DNA of 16,889 bases from Actinomortierella ambigua (taxonomy: Eukaryota > Mortierellomycota > Mortierellomycetes > Mortierellales > Mortierellaceae). Location: positions 5,989-22,877 of the forward strand of contig JAAAJB010000445.1 in NCBI GenBank assembly GCA_016098155.1, given 5' to 3'. Shown here one piece after another: positions 9,339 through 16,889 of this stretch. Within the stretch, counting starts at the first letter, position 1, and every line of letters starts with the position of its first letter. Under the pieces are notes generated by a model. That model ran no database searches, was not told the DNA's origin, and saw nothing but the letters and a program-made list of their open reading frames with translations. A program made the position numbers and the translations under genes.

Positions 9339-10042
9339 GTTTTTTTTTATAAGGCAACAACTATTTTACATATTTAAGAGAGCGGTCCTTCCGAGCTTAT
9401 AAGTCTCTCTCGCTCTCACCACTGTCCATTGTGCGGTGTTTATTCGGTGTGTACACTCACATGTGACGATCCGAGCCGAGTGAACGCCTTCTCCACAACC
9501 CAAACTCAAAGTTGCACCATGCTGCTGTTCACTGTAGTGGAAACCTCCATGTCAGCTCCCGCCGCACTGCCCCTGCCGAGCAAAAGGGGGACCCGCTCCC
9601 TTCGGCCCGCCCATGAATTCACTTTAGCCGAGGAGAAGGCCCTTTTTGTTTTCATGGGTCCCTCTAGTAGGCATTGCCCATCCCATCCCCTCCAGATGCA
9701 AGAGAAGAGGGGATTGAATTTTGTGTGGAGAGGGGAGCACCCAGCAGAGCGTATGTGTGTGCGTGAAACACTATTCAGTGATCTCCGAATGAAACTGGGG
9801 CTGGAAAGTGATCGACGCGTCTGCATGGAAGAGAGTGAGTGAGAGAAAGAGGAGCTTGATCCATGTGTTGGATCGTTCGTGTGTGTTGTGTTGTAATATT
9901 GTGTTCACTTTGTCCGCCATGGTGGGGGGGGGGGGTAAAGAGCCAGAGACGAAAAAGGTTTAGTAGACAACCTTTTGCTTGCTTCTCTCTATCACAAGGA
10001 AACAAAAAAAAAGAAGGGGTGTCAGCATGATTTGTGGTCAAA

Positions 10043-10133
10043 TATTTAAAAGAAGAGACCAAACTTCCCTTCTTTTCTTCTTGTTTCTCTACACCACACT
10101 CTTCTTCCACTCCTTTCTTCATCGCTCTTCACC
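10043..10133 (+). promoter_or_regulatory. Core promoter and pyrimidine-rich leader of the SCP2 gene
   Basis: A TATTTAAA box at 10043-10050 lies about 85 nt before the ATG. Between them the plus strand is almost all C and T, with many CTTCTT and CTCTTC blocks, and ends in the good start context cttcaccATG. Such a layout is common at strongly expressed fungal genes; the transcription start itself cannot be read. Confidence 0.5.
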
Positions 10134-10966
10134 ATGTGTAAGAAAAACACCAATGATTCAACTCATTCTCACCTCTACCGCCTTTCCCCCCCCCCCAAAA
10201 AAATGCATTTCAGCTTGTAGACTGACATTGACTCTCTCATTCTCTCTGTTAACTCTCGACTAGCTGCTATCGAACAGCCCGGTTTCAAGTCCTCTGCCCT
10301 CCTCGTCCAGATCGACGAGCAGCTCAAGAGCCTCAGCGAGGCTGATCGCAAGGCTCAGGTTACCAGGGTCAAGGGTGTCTTCCAGTTCAACGTCAAGAAC
10401 AAGGACGGCAAGGTTGGTACGTATTGACCCCTCGTCGTCGTTCATCGTCGTCGTCATTGTCGTCGTCGATGCAATGCTTAGCTCAGGGTAGACGACGACT
10501 GGAACAGAAAACACTTTCTCTAGTGGAAAAACAGCAAGCATCGACCGCAATTGGGTGCACCCAGGAGAGGGATTCCTAGAAGTGAATCATCCTATGCCTA
10601 TGTGGGATGCATGGGATGCATGGGATAGCACGCACGACTCTCTGCTTTTTTTTTTCCTCGTGACAGCGCAATCATTTCAGCTCACTAATCCGATTTCGTC
10701 TGATCTACATACAAATAATAGCCACATGGACCTTTGACCTGAAGAACGGTGTTGGCGCCATGCACAAGGGCACCGTCCAGGGCCTCAAGCCCGACATTAC
10801 CATCGATGTCAGCGATGATGACTTTGTCAACCTTGCCGAGGGCAAGGCCAACGGCCAGAAGCTCTTCATGTCTGGCAAGATCAAGGTCAAGGGTGCCATC
10901 ATGATGGCCACCAAGCTCGAGACCGTCCTCAGGTCGGCTGACCACGGCATCAAGCCCAAGCTGTAA
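10134..10966 (+). CDS. SCP2 sterol-carrier domain protein, 3 exons with a 4-nt first coding exon
   Basis: Exons 10134-10137, 10264-10416 and 10722-10966 give 402 nt and 133 residues. Introns are GTAAGA..TAG and GTACGT..TAG, both phase 1. The protein is a single SCP2 domain, a small lipid-binding fold that carries sterols, phospholipids or fatty acyl-CoA; fungal relatives such as the oleate-induced Pox18 type act in peroxisomes. Seen: the start MSAIEQPGFKSSALLVQID, VKGVFQFNVKNKDGKVG, the split ATWTFDLKNGVG strand at the exon 2/3 join, KPDITIDVSDDDFVNLAEGK, and KLFMSGKIKVKGAIMMATKL leading to the C-terminal helix. Length matches the family (about 125-135). The C-terminus ends KPKL, so the last tripeptide PKL departs from the canonical SKL-type peroxisome signal but could be a weak variant. 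The exon 1 choice is supported because ATG T joins CT GCT in frame to give Met-Ser-Ala, a normal start for this family. Intron 1 contains C11 followed by A7. Confidence 0.92.
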
Positions 10967-11021
10967 ATGGGACCCTCCATACTCCTACTCCTCTCGTTTT
11001 CCTCCTTCATTACATCCTGAG

Positions 11022-11027
11022 AATAAA
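11022..11027 (+). terminator. Poly(A) signal of the SCP2 gene
   Basis: AATAAA lies 56 nt after the TAA stop of the SCP2 gene, a usual distance for a polyadenylation signal. Confidence 0.65.
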
Positions 11028-11424
11028 CTCAACAGTTCGTGTACAGTACAACAGTGTTTGTTACTCAAAAGTTTCAATCGATCTGGGGGAGCAAGGGGGA
11101 TGGTGTGGCCAGTGTTGTCATGTGACCCAGCCCAAGCTGAGCAGGCAGTAACAGCAATGCACCCCAACCAGCCCCCATCTCCTCCGTTTTCCACATTCCC
11201 CGGCTTGGCTGCCACTTGCATTTCCTCCGCATTTCCTGCATCCACCTGCTACCAAGTTGGATGTGCGTAAACAGAGGGTGCAAGGCGTTGGCAAACCGCG
11301 TTTAGCTTGAACCTTTCATTCTCCACAAGTCCAGCAGAGCAGGTCGCGTCGGAGCTTCCTGCTCCAACGAACAGCAACGTGTAGCAAAAGCGGGCCGATT
11401 CCATTGCCACACGCATATACTCAC

Positions 11425-11472
11425 CCACAGACACACACACAGACACATACACACGCACACGCGCACACACAC
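11425..11472 (+). repeat. Imperfect CA repeat abutting the Myb-like start codon
   Basis: An imperfect (CA)n tract with scattered G and T ends right at the ATG at 11473. Read through upstream it stays open in the same frame (Thr-His repeats), but that extension has no ATG, so it is treated as leader. Confidence 0.85.
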
Positions 11473-14400
11473 ATGTTGGAGACGACATCATCATCCGAAA
11501 CACCGGCGGAGAAAGAAAAGAGCGTCCATGGCATCAAGAGGAAGGGATTCATGGCAACGGACGCGGGATCCCAAGTTGCACGCCAAATAGTCGCCTTGAA
11601 CAACTCTCCTCGTTGTCCCACATCTACTTTCCGCTTACCTCCGCTGCCCGAAGAACCGTTCGACACTGACAACTTGGTCCGGAGTGAGCCTCTTGTCTTT
11701 TGCCGTCCACCTGCCTCCGATACCTACAGTGTCTGCGACCAACTGATCCTCGACCTCTTTGACCAGGGAAAAACATGGCCCGAGATTGAGCATGCATGCC
11801 GCCTGCATATCCAAAATCGTCCGAGTAGTGATACGGACACAGCGACGAGTGAAGGTGATGAAAGGGACGACCATCAAAATAGATACGGCCTACACGAAGA
11901 CTTTGTCTATCATCGATACAACTGCCTCCTCGACCCTGATCTTGCCCAGACTTGGACCGTTGAGCACATTGCACGGCTCAACGACCTCGTCGCCGACCTT
12001 TTGCAGCGCTGCGGCCCCCCTTGCTGGACCTGGCCCTGGGTGGCGAATCGGACTTGGGAGCGGATAGGCGTTCTGATGAATTCCAACCACCTGACTTGTC
12101 AGTATGTCTGGTTCTACCTTGGCGATGGACGACAGTTTTTGCCACCACCACCACCACTACCGCCACCACCACCACCTGTCAATGACAAGAGGCCCGTACG
12201 AGATTTTGCGCTAGAATCTGGAATGGACCCCGTCCCTTCACCAAGGAATAGGATGGTACAAGAGCCAGTGACAGAGTCTGAGCTATGGTTGGAACCAGGA
12301 CATGAGCCAAACGAGTGCGAGTCAGAGCAAGAACGGACCATGGGAGGAGTGAACACGTCAATGAAGACCCGGGACAACAAACATGTACAACCAATCTGCA
12401 CGGAAGACGATGCGACGCGGCCGCTTACCGAAGCACCCACCTCAATGTTTCTGCCAACAGGCGTCAACGACGAGAACAACTCATTTCCTCAGGAAGGCGG
12501 AACCGACAAAAACAGCGACGTCCGCATCAAAATAGAGGCTTGTGAGGACTCGAATGGTCTCTTCATCCTTTCCCAAGCTGTTTCGATGGTGCAGAATGAC
12601 GCGATCACCCAAGGCGAGGGCAGCTTCGACGATTATGAGCTCAAGTTGGAGATCGACGAAGAGTCGATCAAGCAGGAACAGAGCGCAGACGGCGACCAGA
12701 TCCCACATTGGCTCCCTTCCCCTGACAGTGATCAGAGCACGTTTCTTGAGGCGGACCATGTCAAGAGGGCAGACAATAGCGAGATGGAAGGCCACTTCGA
12801 AGCAGCAGGGTCTATCAAACCAGAGGTCGGGATGGCGACGAACAACGAGGACAATCCGCTTGACACTGCAAGGATTCTGGCGATCATTGCGCGTGCAACA
12901 GAGGTGATACGACAGCGGGAGGAGCAAGGATTTGTCTATCGCTCGCATGAAGCTGGTGGATCAAACAAGAGGAACAGCAGGAAATCAGAGCTACCATCAC
13001 AACGGCGTCCTAAGGCACCACAACGGCGATTGCTACCCAAGCCCTACCCAGAGACGGTACAGCCAGTGCTGGACACTGCGATTGCACCAGAGGCTCCTCG
13101 ACGGCCGGCACCGGGGCCAGCATCCGATCTCGCATCAACATCAGTGCATCCACTCCAATCACCTGTCCATATGCCGGAACCGACGCCTCCGCCAGAGCTA
13201 GCGCACCCATCGGAGTTGTTTCCACCATCGGCACAAGAGCCACCGCAGCCCGATTTTCAAGAACCTCCGTCGTTTGTTCCATTCTCTTCACTCCCTGGGT
13301 TCCGACCGAGGCCATTCCGGGCACCCTCCCATGGACCTTCGACGACTGCTGCTTCCCAGACTCTGAATGCAGTCTACTTTCAATCTTCATGGCAAGAGTT
13401 TTTGACCGCCGATCATTCCTTGGATATACCCGTGGAAACCAACCTAGACGAAGGGGATCCCACGGTCGAGATCAAGGAAAAGTCAACCACAAAGAAGAGG
13501 AAGAGATCGAAAAAGGCAAAGCAGGGAAAGAACAACAACAGCAGCAGCAAGAAGGTGTCCAATGATGACCAACAGGTGGAGGAGGATGTACGGCATCGGG
13601 GGACACTGCCATCTGAGAAGGTCTCTGATGCGTTGGAAGAGGGCTACTTGCCCACACATACTGACAAGCGCCTCAGGGATCTAGACGCTCCCACCGCTTG
13701 CAGCAGCACCGGCAGTTGTAGCACCAGCACAATTAGCGGTACCAGCATCACCAGCAGCAACAATAAGAACAACAACAACAACAGCGAAAGTAACAGCAGA
13801 AGCAAAAGTATCAACAGCAGCGAAACAGTGGACGTCCAACCGTCTGAGAAAGCATACACTTTGCACGGGATCCGGTATGTGAAGCGGCCCAAGCGAGTGG
13901 ACGTGATCGGAGAGGAGGAGCGCGCGAGGCAGCAGAATGCGATGCGGATCCCCAACATCCCGCTGTACAAGATGTTCCAGGCGCAGGAGCGTCGTGTACA
14001 AAAACGTGGCTGTCGCAAGTGGAATACAACCTATTCTCTGCAGGCGCAGCTGGCGATTCCGGCGAGCGCAATCGAGACCTCGATCAAGTTGGAGAGACAT
14101 CCGCCCATCGTACAGAGCAGCGAGACCGCCAGCACCGGTACAGAGGAAGACAGAAAGAATGGGGATGAGAACGGAAAAGAGGTTGAAGAAAATGACGGCG
14201 ACGACGACGATGACCACCTGAAGGAGGAGCGGGAGGAGGAGGAGGACGAGGGCCATGATGATCGCGATCGCGTGGACGACTTGTTGCGGGATCCTATGCG
14301 GTTGTTGACGTTCTTTCGCACCCGAGCTTTGCCCGCATCTTCTTTATCATCATCATCAACAACAACAGCATCATCAACAAATTCCTCTACTTCCTCCACC

Positions 14401-14925
14401 TCTTCGATAAAGTCCGACGACACACTCGTGGATAACGCATCAAACTCGGCAAACGACAAAATCTCGATCCAGCTCCGGGTCTGGCAAGTGCTGAGGCTGA
14501 TGGATATCGTTCCTTACTTTTCCAAAGTCGAGGGTATCCAATGGCGGGTGGTGGCCAAGGGCCTGAGCCTGAAGGACAGTCGGACTGGGCGACTGCTCCA
14601 GGGGGCCGACCTCAGGGCCTGCTGGGAGCAGATGCGAACACAGCAGGTGAACTACGCGCGGGAGTGGCATCCACGTGAGTACCAGTTGCTGGATCAAGGG
14701 ATTGCACGGTATGGGACTGGACAGCGCGGCTTCAGACTCATCCGAGAGAACTTGTTGATGGGACGAGGGGTCTTGGCGATTCGTCACCGGTGGCTGTTGC
14801 TGCGCAAGGCGAGAGGCGACCATGTTCGAACACCGACCCGCTGGCGGAATGTGACGCCGCCCAGGGAGAGTCTGAAGAGTTTACATCATATTCGGAGGAC
14901 GTTGCAGCTGCGAATGATCGAGTAA
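11473..14925 (+). CDS. Large Myb/SANT-like domain protein, 1150 residues, intronless
   Basis: One uninterrupted frame from ATG 11473 to TAA 14923-14925. It is probably a nuclear DNA-binding or chromatin protein, inferred from Myb/SANT-like units at both ends. N-terminal units: about 83-157 (QLILDLFDQGKTWPEIE, then YHRYNCLL) and about 161-216 (W161, W195 in TWERIGVLM, W213). C-terminal units: about 1001-1055 (LRVWQVLRLMDIVPYF, IQWRVVAKGL, ADLRACWEQM) and about 1065-1110 (W1065, IARYGTGQRGF with F1087, IRHRW with W1107), where the 20-22-residue aromatic spacing fits a Myb repeat best. The 750-residue middle looks disordered: a Pro run near 223-236, Pro-rich stretches, a basic NLS-like cluster KKRKRSKKAKQGK at 674-686, Ser/Asn runs, and an acidic run (about 880-938). 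The next Met at residue 27 is an alternative start. No named family was recognised; a fungal, lineage-restricted Myb-like protein is most likely. Confidence 0.82.
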   Translation: MLETTSSSETPAEKEKSVHGIKRKGFMATDAGSQVARQIVALNNSPRCPTSTFRLPPLPEEPFDTDNLVRSEPLVFCRPPASDTYSVCDQLILDLFDQGKTWPEIEHACRLHIQNRPSSDTDTATSEGDERDDHQNRYGLHEDFVYHRYNCLLDPDLAQTWTVEHIARLNDLVADLLQRCGPPCWTWPWVANRTWERIGVLMNSNHLTCQYVWFYLGDGRQFLPPPPPLPPPPPPVNDKRPVRDFALESGMDPVPSPRNRMVQEPVTESELWLEPGHEPNECESEQERTMGGVNTSMKTRDNKHVQPICTEDDATRPLTEAPTSMFLPTGVNDENNSFPQEGGTDKNSDVRIKIEACEDSNGLFILSQAVSMVQNDAITQGEGSFDDYELKLEIDEESIKQEQSADGDQIPHWLPSPDSDQSTFLEADHVKRADNSEMEGHFEAAGSIKPEVGMATNNEDNPLDTARILAIIARATEVIRQREEQGFVYRSHEAGGSNKRNSRKSELPSQRRPKAPQRRLLPKPYPETVQPVLDTAIAPEAPRRPAPGPASDLASTSVHPLQSPVHMPEPTPPPELAHPSELFPPSAQEPPQPDFQEPPSFVPFSSLPGFRPRPFRAPSHGPSTTAASQTLNAVYFQSSWQEFLTADHSLDIPVETNLDEGDPTVEIKEKSTTKKRKRSKKAKQGKNNNSSSKKVSNDDQQVEEDVRHRGTLPSEKVSDALEEGYLPTHTDKRLRDLDAPTACSSTGSCSTSTISGTSITSSNNKNNNNNSESNSRSKSINSSETVDVQPSEKAYTLHGIRYVKRPKRVDVIGEEERARQQNAMRIPNIPLYKMFQAQERRVQKRGCRKWNTTYSLQAQLAIPASAIETSIKLERHPPIVQSSETASTGTEEDRKNGDENGKEVEENDGDDDDDHLKEEREEEEDEGHDDRDRVDDLLRDPMRLLTFFRTRALPASSLSSSSTTTASSTNSSTSSTSSIKSDDTLVDNASNSANDKISIQLRVWQVLRLMDIVPYFSKVEGIQWRVVAKGLSLKDSRTGRLLQGADLRACWEQMRTQQVNYAREWHPREYQLLDQGIARYGTGQRGFRLIRENLLMGRGVLAIRHRWLLLRKARGDHVRTPTRWRNVTPPRESLKSLHHIRRTLQLRMIE

Positions 14926-15444
14926 AAAGATCCGCTCATTGGAAAAAAAAGGGGAGGCGGGGGAATAGTTGATGTTGATGTTGATTGTCGTCAATGTAGA
15001 GAAGTAGTTGTGGTAGAGGATCCGAGACGTGTGTGAAGATGGGTTTGATTAGCATCAACCTGATGGCCTGCAGCAGCAGCGCCACTGTCGGTCGTACTAG
15101 TCCAGTTGAGTGTAGGCTACTAGGTCAATGCTGATCAAGCTCATTAGCAATCATTCCTCCGATCTTCCACCACAATCACCTTTACAATCGTGCGTATTGG
15201 GTGCCAAGGTTTGCTTCCTTGTTTTTCATTCAGCCAGAAATGGATCCGATCTATGAATTGTTCCCAATGTTACAACAACCCTATCCGGCGTATCATAGGG
15301 GCAAAAATCCATCTCCGACAGACCATTCTTCATGGGTATTAAAGAATTTGATATTTATTAGCACATCTCTTGCGAAAGGAGGAGCGAAGAAGAAAAAGAG
15401 AAAGATACATCAATATGTAAGAGAGAGTGTGTTGTGCCTCGGTC
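14926..15444. other. Convergent intergenic region between the Myb-like and LUD genes
   Basis: No gene is seen in this stretch, which takes both 3' ends. The minus strand has an AATAAA at 15354-15359 for the LUD gene. No AATAAA was found for the plus-strand Myb-like gene. A short imperfect inverted repeat around a TAGC loop lies near 15044-15062. Confidence 0.55.
15354..15359 (-). terminator. Poly(A) signal of the LUD gene
   Basis: TTTATT on the plus strand reads AATAAA on the minus strand, about 86 nt past the stop of the LUD gene. Confidence 0.5.
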
Positions 15445-16158
15445 TTAGAAGCCAAGAGCCTCTTTGACCAAGACCACTTGGATGCGATCACGGTTCATAG
15501 GGTTGGCACCATGAATGACTTGGTAGTTGGCAATTGTCGAGCCATCACTCTTGTAAACCTCACGAGTATATGCCGCCTGCAACGGTGCGCAGACCTCGGT
15601 GACGCGCTTCCAGGCTTCCTCCAGATTCTTGACAATCTTGTTGGACGAGACCACGACAATGACCTTGCCAGCACTGTGTAGGACCGGGCCGATCTTGCTG
15701 CCAAACTGGTCCGCATGCGTGAGCTCGCCGGCCTCGGTCACGGCTGCCATTGAGGTCAGGAAGAAATCGGCGCTGGACCCGACCTTACGGCGGACTTCAT
15801 TCTGCAGGAATGGGTTCTTTTCGGCATAGACCTGGGCGTTGATGTTCTTCCAGACAGCGGCGGTCTCGGCTTCCTTGAGATGGTCCATGAAGCCAATCTC
15901 CTCGAGCGTGGTCGAATGAGAGGTGTAGACGGAGGCCCCATCGGGAATCAGAGACTTGACCAGCTCAAAGGCTGCGTCCTTGTCGGCGACGACGTGTACT
16001 TTGTGACCCTTGGCCTCGATGCCGGCCTTGGCGATATTGATGCGCTCCTCGGAGGCTGCTTTGGTGAGAGGGTGGTCGGTCAGGTGCTTCACCTTGTCGT
16101 CCTTGGCGACAAAGGCGGCAAGCGTGTGGTTGGCGAACGAGTTGTTAGGGCGAGTCAT
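15445..16158 (-). CDS. LUD-domain protein (LutC/YkgG-related), intronless
   Basis: One frame from ATG (16158-16156) to TAA (15447-15445), 237 residues, the usual size of a stand-alone LUD protein (about 220-240). In bacteria LUD proteins take part in lactate utilisation (LutC with iron-sulfur partners LutA/LutB); the role in fungi is not established. Motifs seen: GASVYTSHSTTLEEIGF at 74-90, matching the family's Thr-Leu-Glu-Glu-Ile-Gly turn; ADFFLTSMAAVTEAGELTHA at 130-149; a GSKIGPVL segment; KVIVVVSSNKIVKNLEEAWK at 165-184, the core strand with Asn-Lys-Ile-Val; and RIQVVLVKEALGF at the C-terminus. No obvious mitochondrial presequence, membrane segment or peroxisome tripeptide is visible, so a cytosolic location is inferred. 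No LutA/LutB-like partner is in the window. It is intronless, unlike the four-gene cluster to its left, which leaves old transfer from bacteria as one possible history. Confidence 0.88.
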   Translation of the reverse strand: MTRPNNSFANHTLAAFVAKDDKVKHLTDHPLTKAASEERINIAKAGIEAKGHKVHVVADKDAAFELVKSLIPDGASVYTSHSTTLEEIGFMDHLKEAETAAVWKNINAQVYAEKNPFLQNEVRRKVGSSADFFLTSMAAVTEAGELTHADQFGSKIGPVLHSAGKVIVVVSSNKIVKNLEEAWKRVTEVCAPLQAAYTREVYKSDGSTIANYQVIHGANPMNRDRIQVVLVKEALGF

Positions 16159-16889
16159 GGATGGTTTGTGCGTTTGTAAGGGTGACAAAAGTGATGACAA
16201 GAAAAATAGGGCGGGGAAGACTTCCGCGGCAACGGACGGTTTTTATTCTTTTTTTTTTCCTCTCTCTCTCTCTGCATGTTGCATCTGAGATTCTGAAATA
16301 AGATTAGCCGACCGCGATGAAAAGGTTCGTAGAGATGGGTGGTTTGGATGATCGGATGGTTAGCTTTTGGGTGGTTGTTGGTTAGTGTTGTGTAAATGGT
16401 GGTGCACTCTGTCAATCGAGCGCAGTCGTCCCCAAATCCCCCAAACTCGCAGGAAACCTTAAAATCATGAAGGACGCGCCTTGCGCCCATATCAGCAGAG
16501 CTCTGGTTCCCAAAAGAGGTTGGGGAAGTGGTGGATACAGGGATAGCAAAAGGGGACAATAAACAAGCTGGATAACCAACCGGGGTTCCACACAACCTCC
16601 AGTCAGGGTGTTATTGCTATCTACGGTGGGCTAAAGGACTATCCTCAGGTCTGAGAGTGGTATTTCATCTCCTCTCTGTGAATGTTATCTGGTGACATTC
16701 AAAAGGGCTGCGAAATACGCTGAAGATTTGAGCTGTGATTTTAGCTTTGCTTTGTTGGTGTGCTTGGCAGCGTCTGTGCCTACTTCCTCTCTCTCTCTCT
16801 CTCTTATTTTTTTTTTTTTTTTTTTTCCCCCCTTCTTTCCCATTCTCCTTTTTTTTGCGTTCACTCCTCCCTCGGAGTCTCTCTGTTGA
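16159..16889. other. 5' flank of the LUD gene and right edge of the window
   Basis: No gene was recognised in this 731-nt stretch. It should contain the LUD promoter on the minus strand; a short T run and CT tract lie about 90-115 nt upstream of the LUD ATG. Near the right edge a CT tract and T20 run at 16787-16826 look like the CT/T-rich leaders of other genes here and may precede a gene outside the window. Confidence 0.45.
16787..16826 (+). repeat. CT microsatellite followed by T20
   Basis: About nine CT units (16787-16804) are followed, after TA, by 20 T at 16807-16826. A short peptide frame spanning them is an artefact of the repeat. Confidence 0.9.

Larger units (their letters stand above)
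8718..10133. other. Divergent intergenic region between the UBX-LRR and SCP2 genes
   Basis: No recognisable gene lies in this 1.4-kb stretch, which must hold both promoters. It contains a compound AG/TG microsatellite (9175-9214), six GGCT units (9315-9338) and a G12 run (9924-9935). A TATTTAAG box at 9371-9378, followed by a CT-rich tract at 9404-9420, resembles a core promoter pointing right, and an ATG at 9519 (gcaccATGc) opens a 107-codon frame to 9842. That frame has no domain I recognise, so it is not called as a gene. Confidence 0.5.
10967..11472 (+). other. Intergenic region between SCP2 and the Myb-like gene
   Basis: This 506-nt stretch holds the SCP2 3' end and the presumed promoter of the Myb-like gene. 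Apart from the AATAAA and the CA tract next to the downstream ATG, no gene or strong promoter box was seen. Confidence 0.5.

Noticed and set aside
9506..9826. Minus-strand frame in the intergenic region
   Set aside because: No domain is recognised and no promoter-like sequence was seen on that strand; the plus-strand layout is the better candidate.
11404..11472. N-terminal extension of the Myb-like protein through the CA repeat
   Set aside because: It has no ATG and encodes only Thr-His repeats from a microsatellite.
16159..16200. N-terminal extension of the LUD protein
   Set aside because: It begins at TTG; the ATG at 16158 gives the normal family length.
16400..16700. Possible tRNA or 5S gene near the ccggggttccac motif
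   Set aside because: No cloverleaf arms or A-box could be paired, and the B-box match is incomplete.

Overview
The window reads as a piece of a fungal nuclear genome. Protein-coding genes are broken by short GT-AG introns of about 80-300 nt. Flanks are full of A/T homopolymers and CT-rich leaders, exons are GC-leaning, and several proteins carry long triplet-encoded low-complexity inserts. This combination, plus a large Myb/SANT-like orphan, most resembles an early-diverging fungus such as Mortierellomycotina; that assignment is an inference from style, not a database match. No bacterial operon, CRISPR array, transposon or tRNA/rRNA gene was recognised.

Layout, left to right. (1) 553-2359 (+): COP9 signalosome subunit 4, 3 exons. 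(2) 2544-4306 (+): Mediator subunit 18, 3 exons, only 184 nt downstream of the first gene. (3) 4500-8717 (-): a 9-exon gene, convergent with MED18, whose reconstructed 1087-residue product joins UBA, UIM, coiled coil and UBX modules to an acidic/RGG linker and about 15 leucine-rich repeats. (4) 8718-10133: a 1.4-kb divergent intergenic region rich in simple repeats, with one possible small unassigned transcription unit. (5) 10134-10966 (+): small SCP2-domain (sterol carrier/lipid transfer) protein whose first coding exon is only 4 nt. (6) 11473-14925 (+): a 1150-residue intronless protein with Myb/SANT-like repeats at both ends. (7) 15445-16158 (-): an intronless LUD-domain protein related to bacterial LutC/YkgG-type proteins. 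(8) 16159-16889: flank with CT and T tracts, no gene recognised.

These are mostly independent housekeeping or regulatory genes. Two of them touch the ubiquitin/NEDD8 system: CSN4 belongs to the cullin deneddylase, and the UBA-UIM-UBX-LRR protein has the parts of a Cdc48/p97 cofactor that could bind ubiquitin or NEDD8 chains while its LRR binds a substrate. The UBX-LRR fusion is the most unusual object here. All exon joins were deduced by reading frame, splice consensus and family similarity; every multi-exon CDS sums to a multiple of three (1485, 1533, 3264 and 402 nt).
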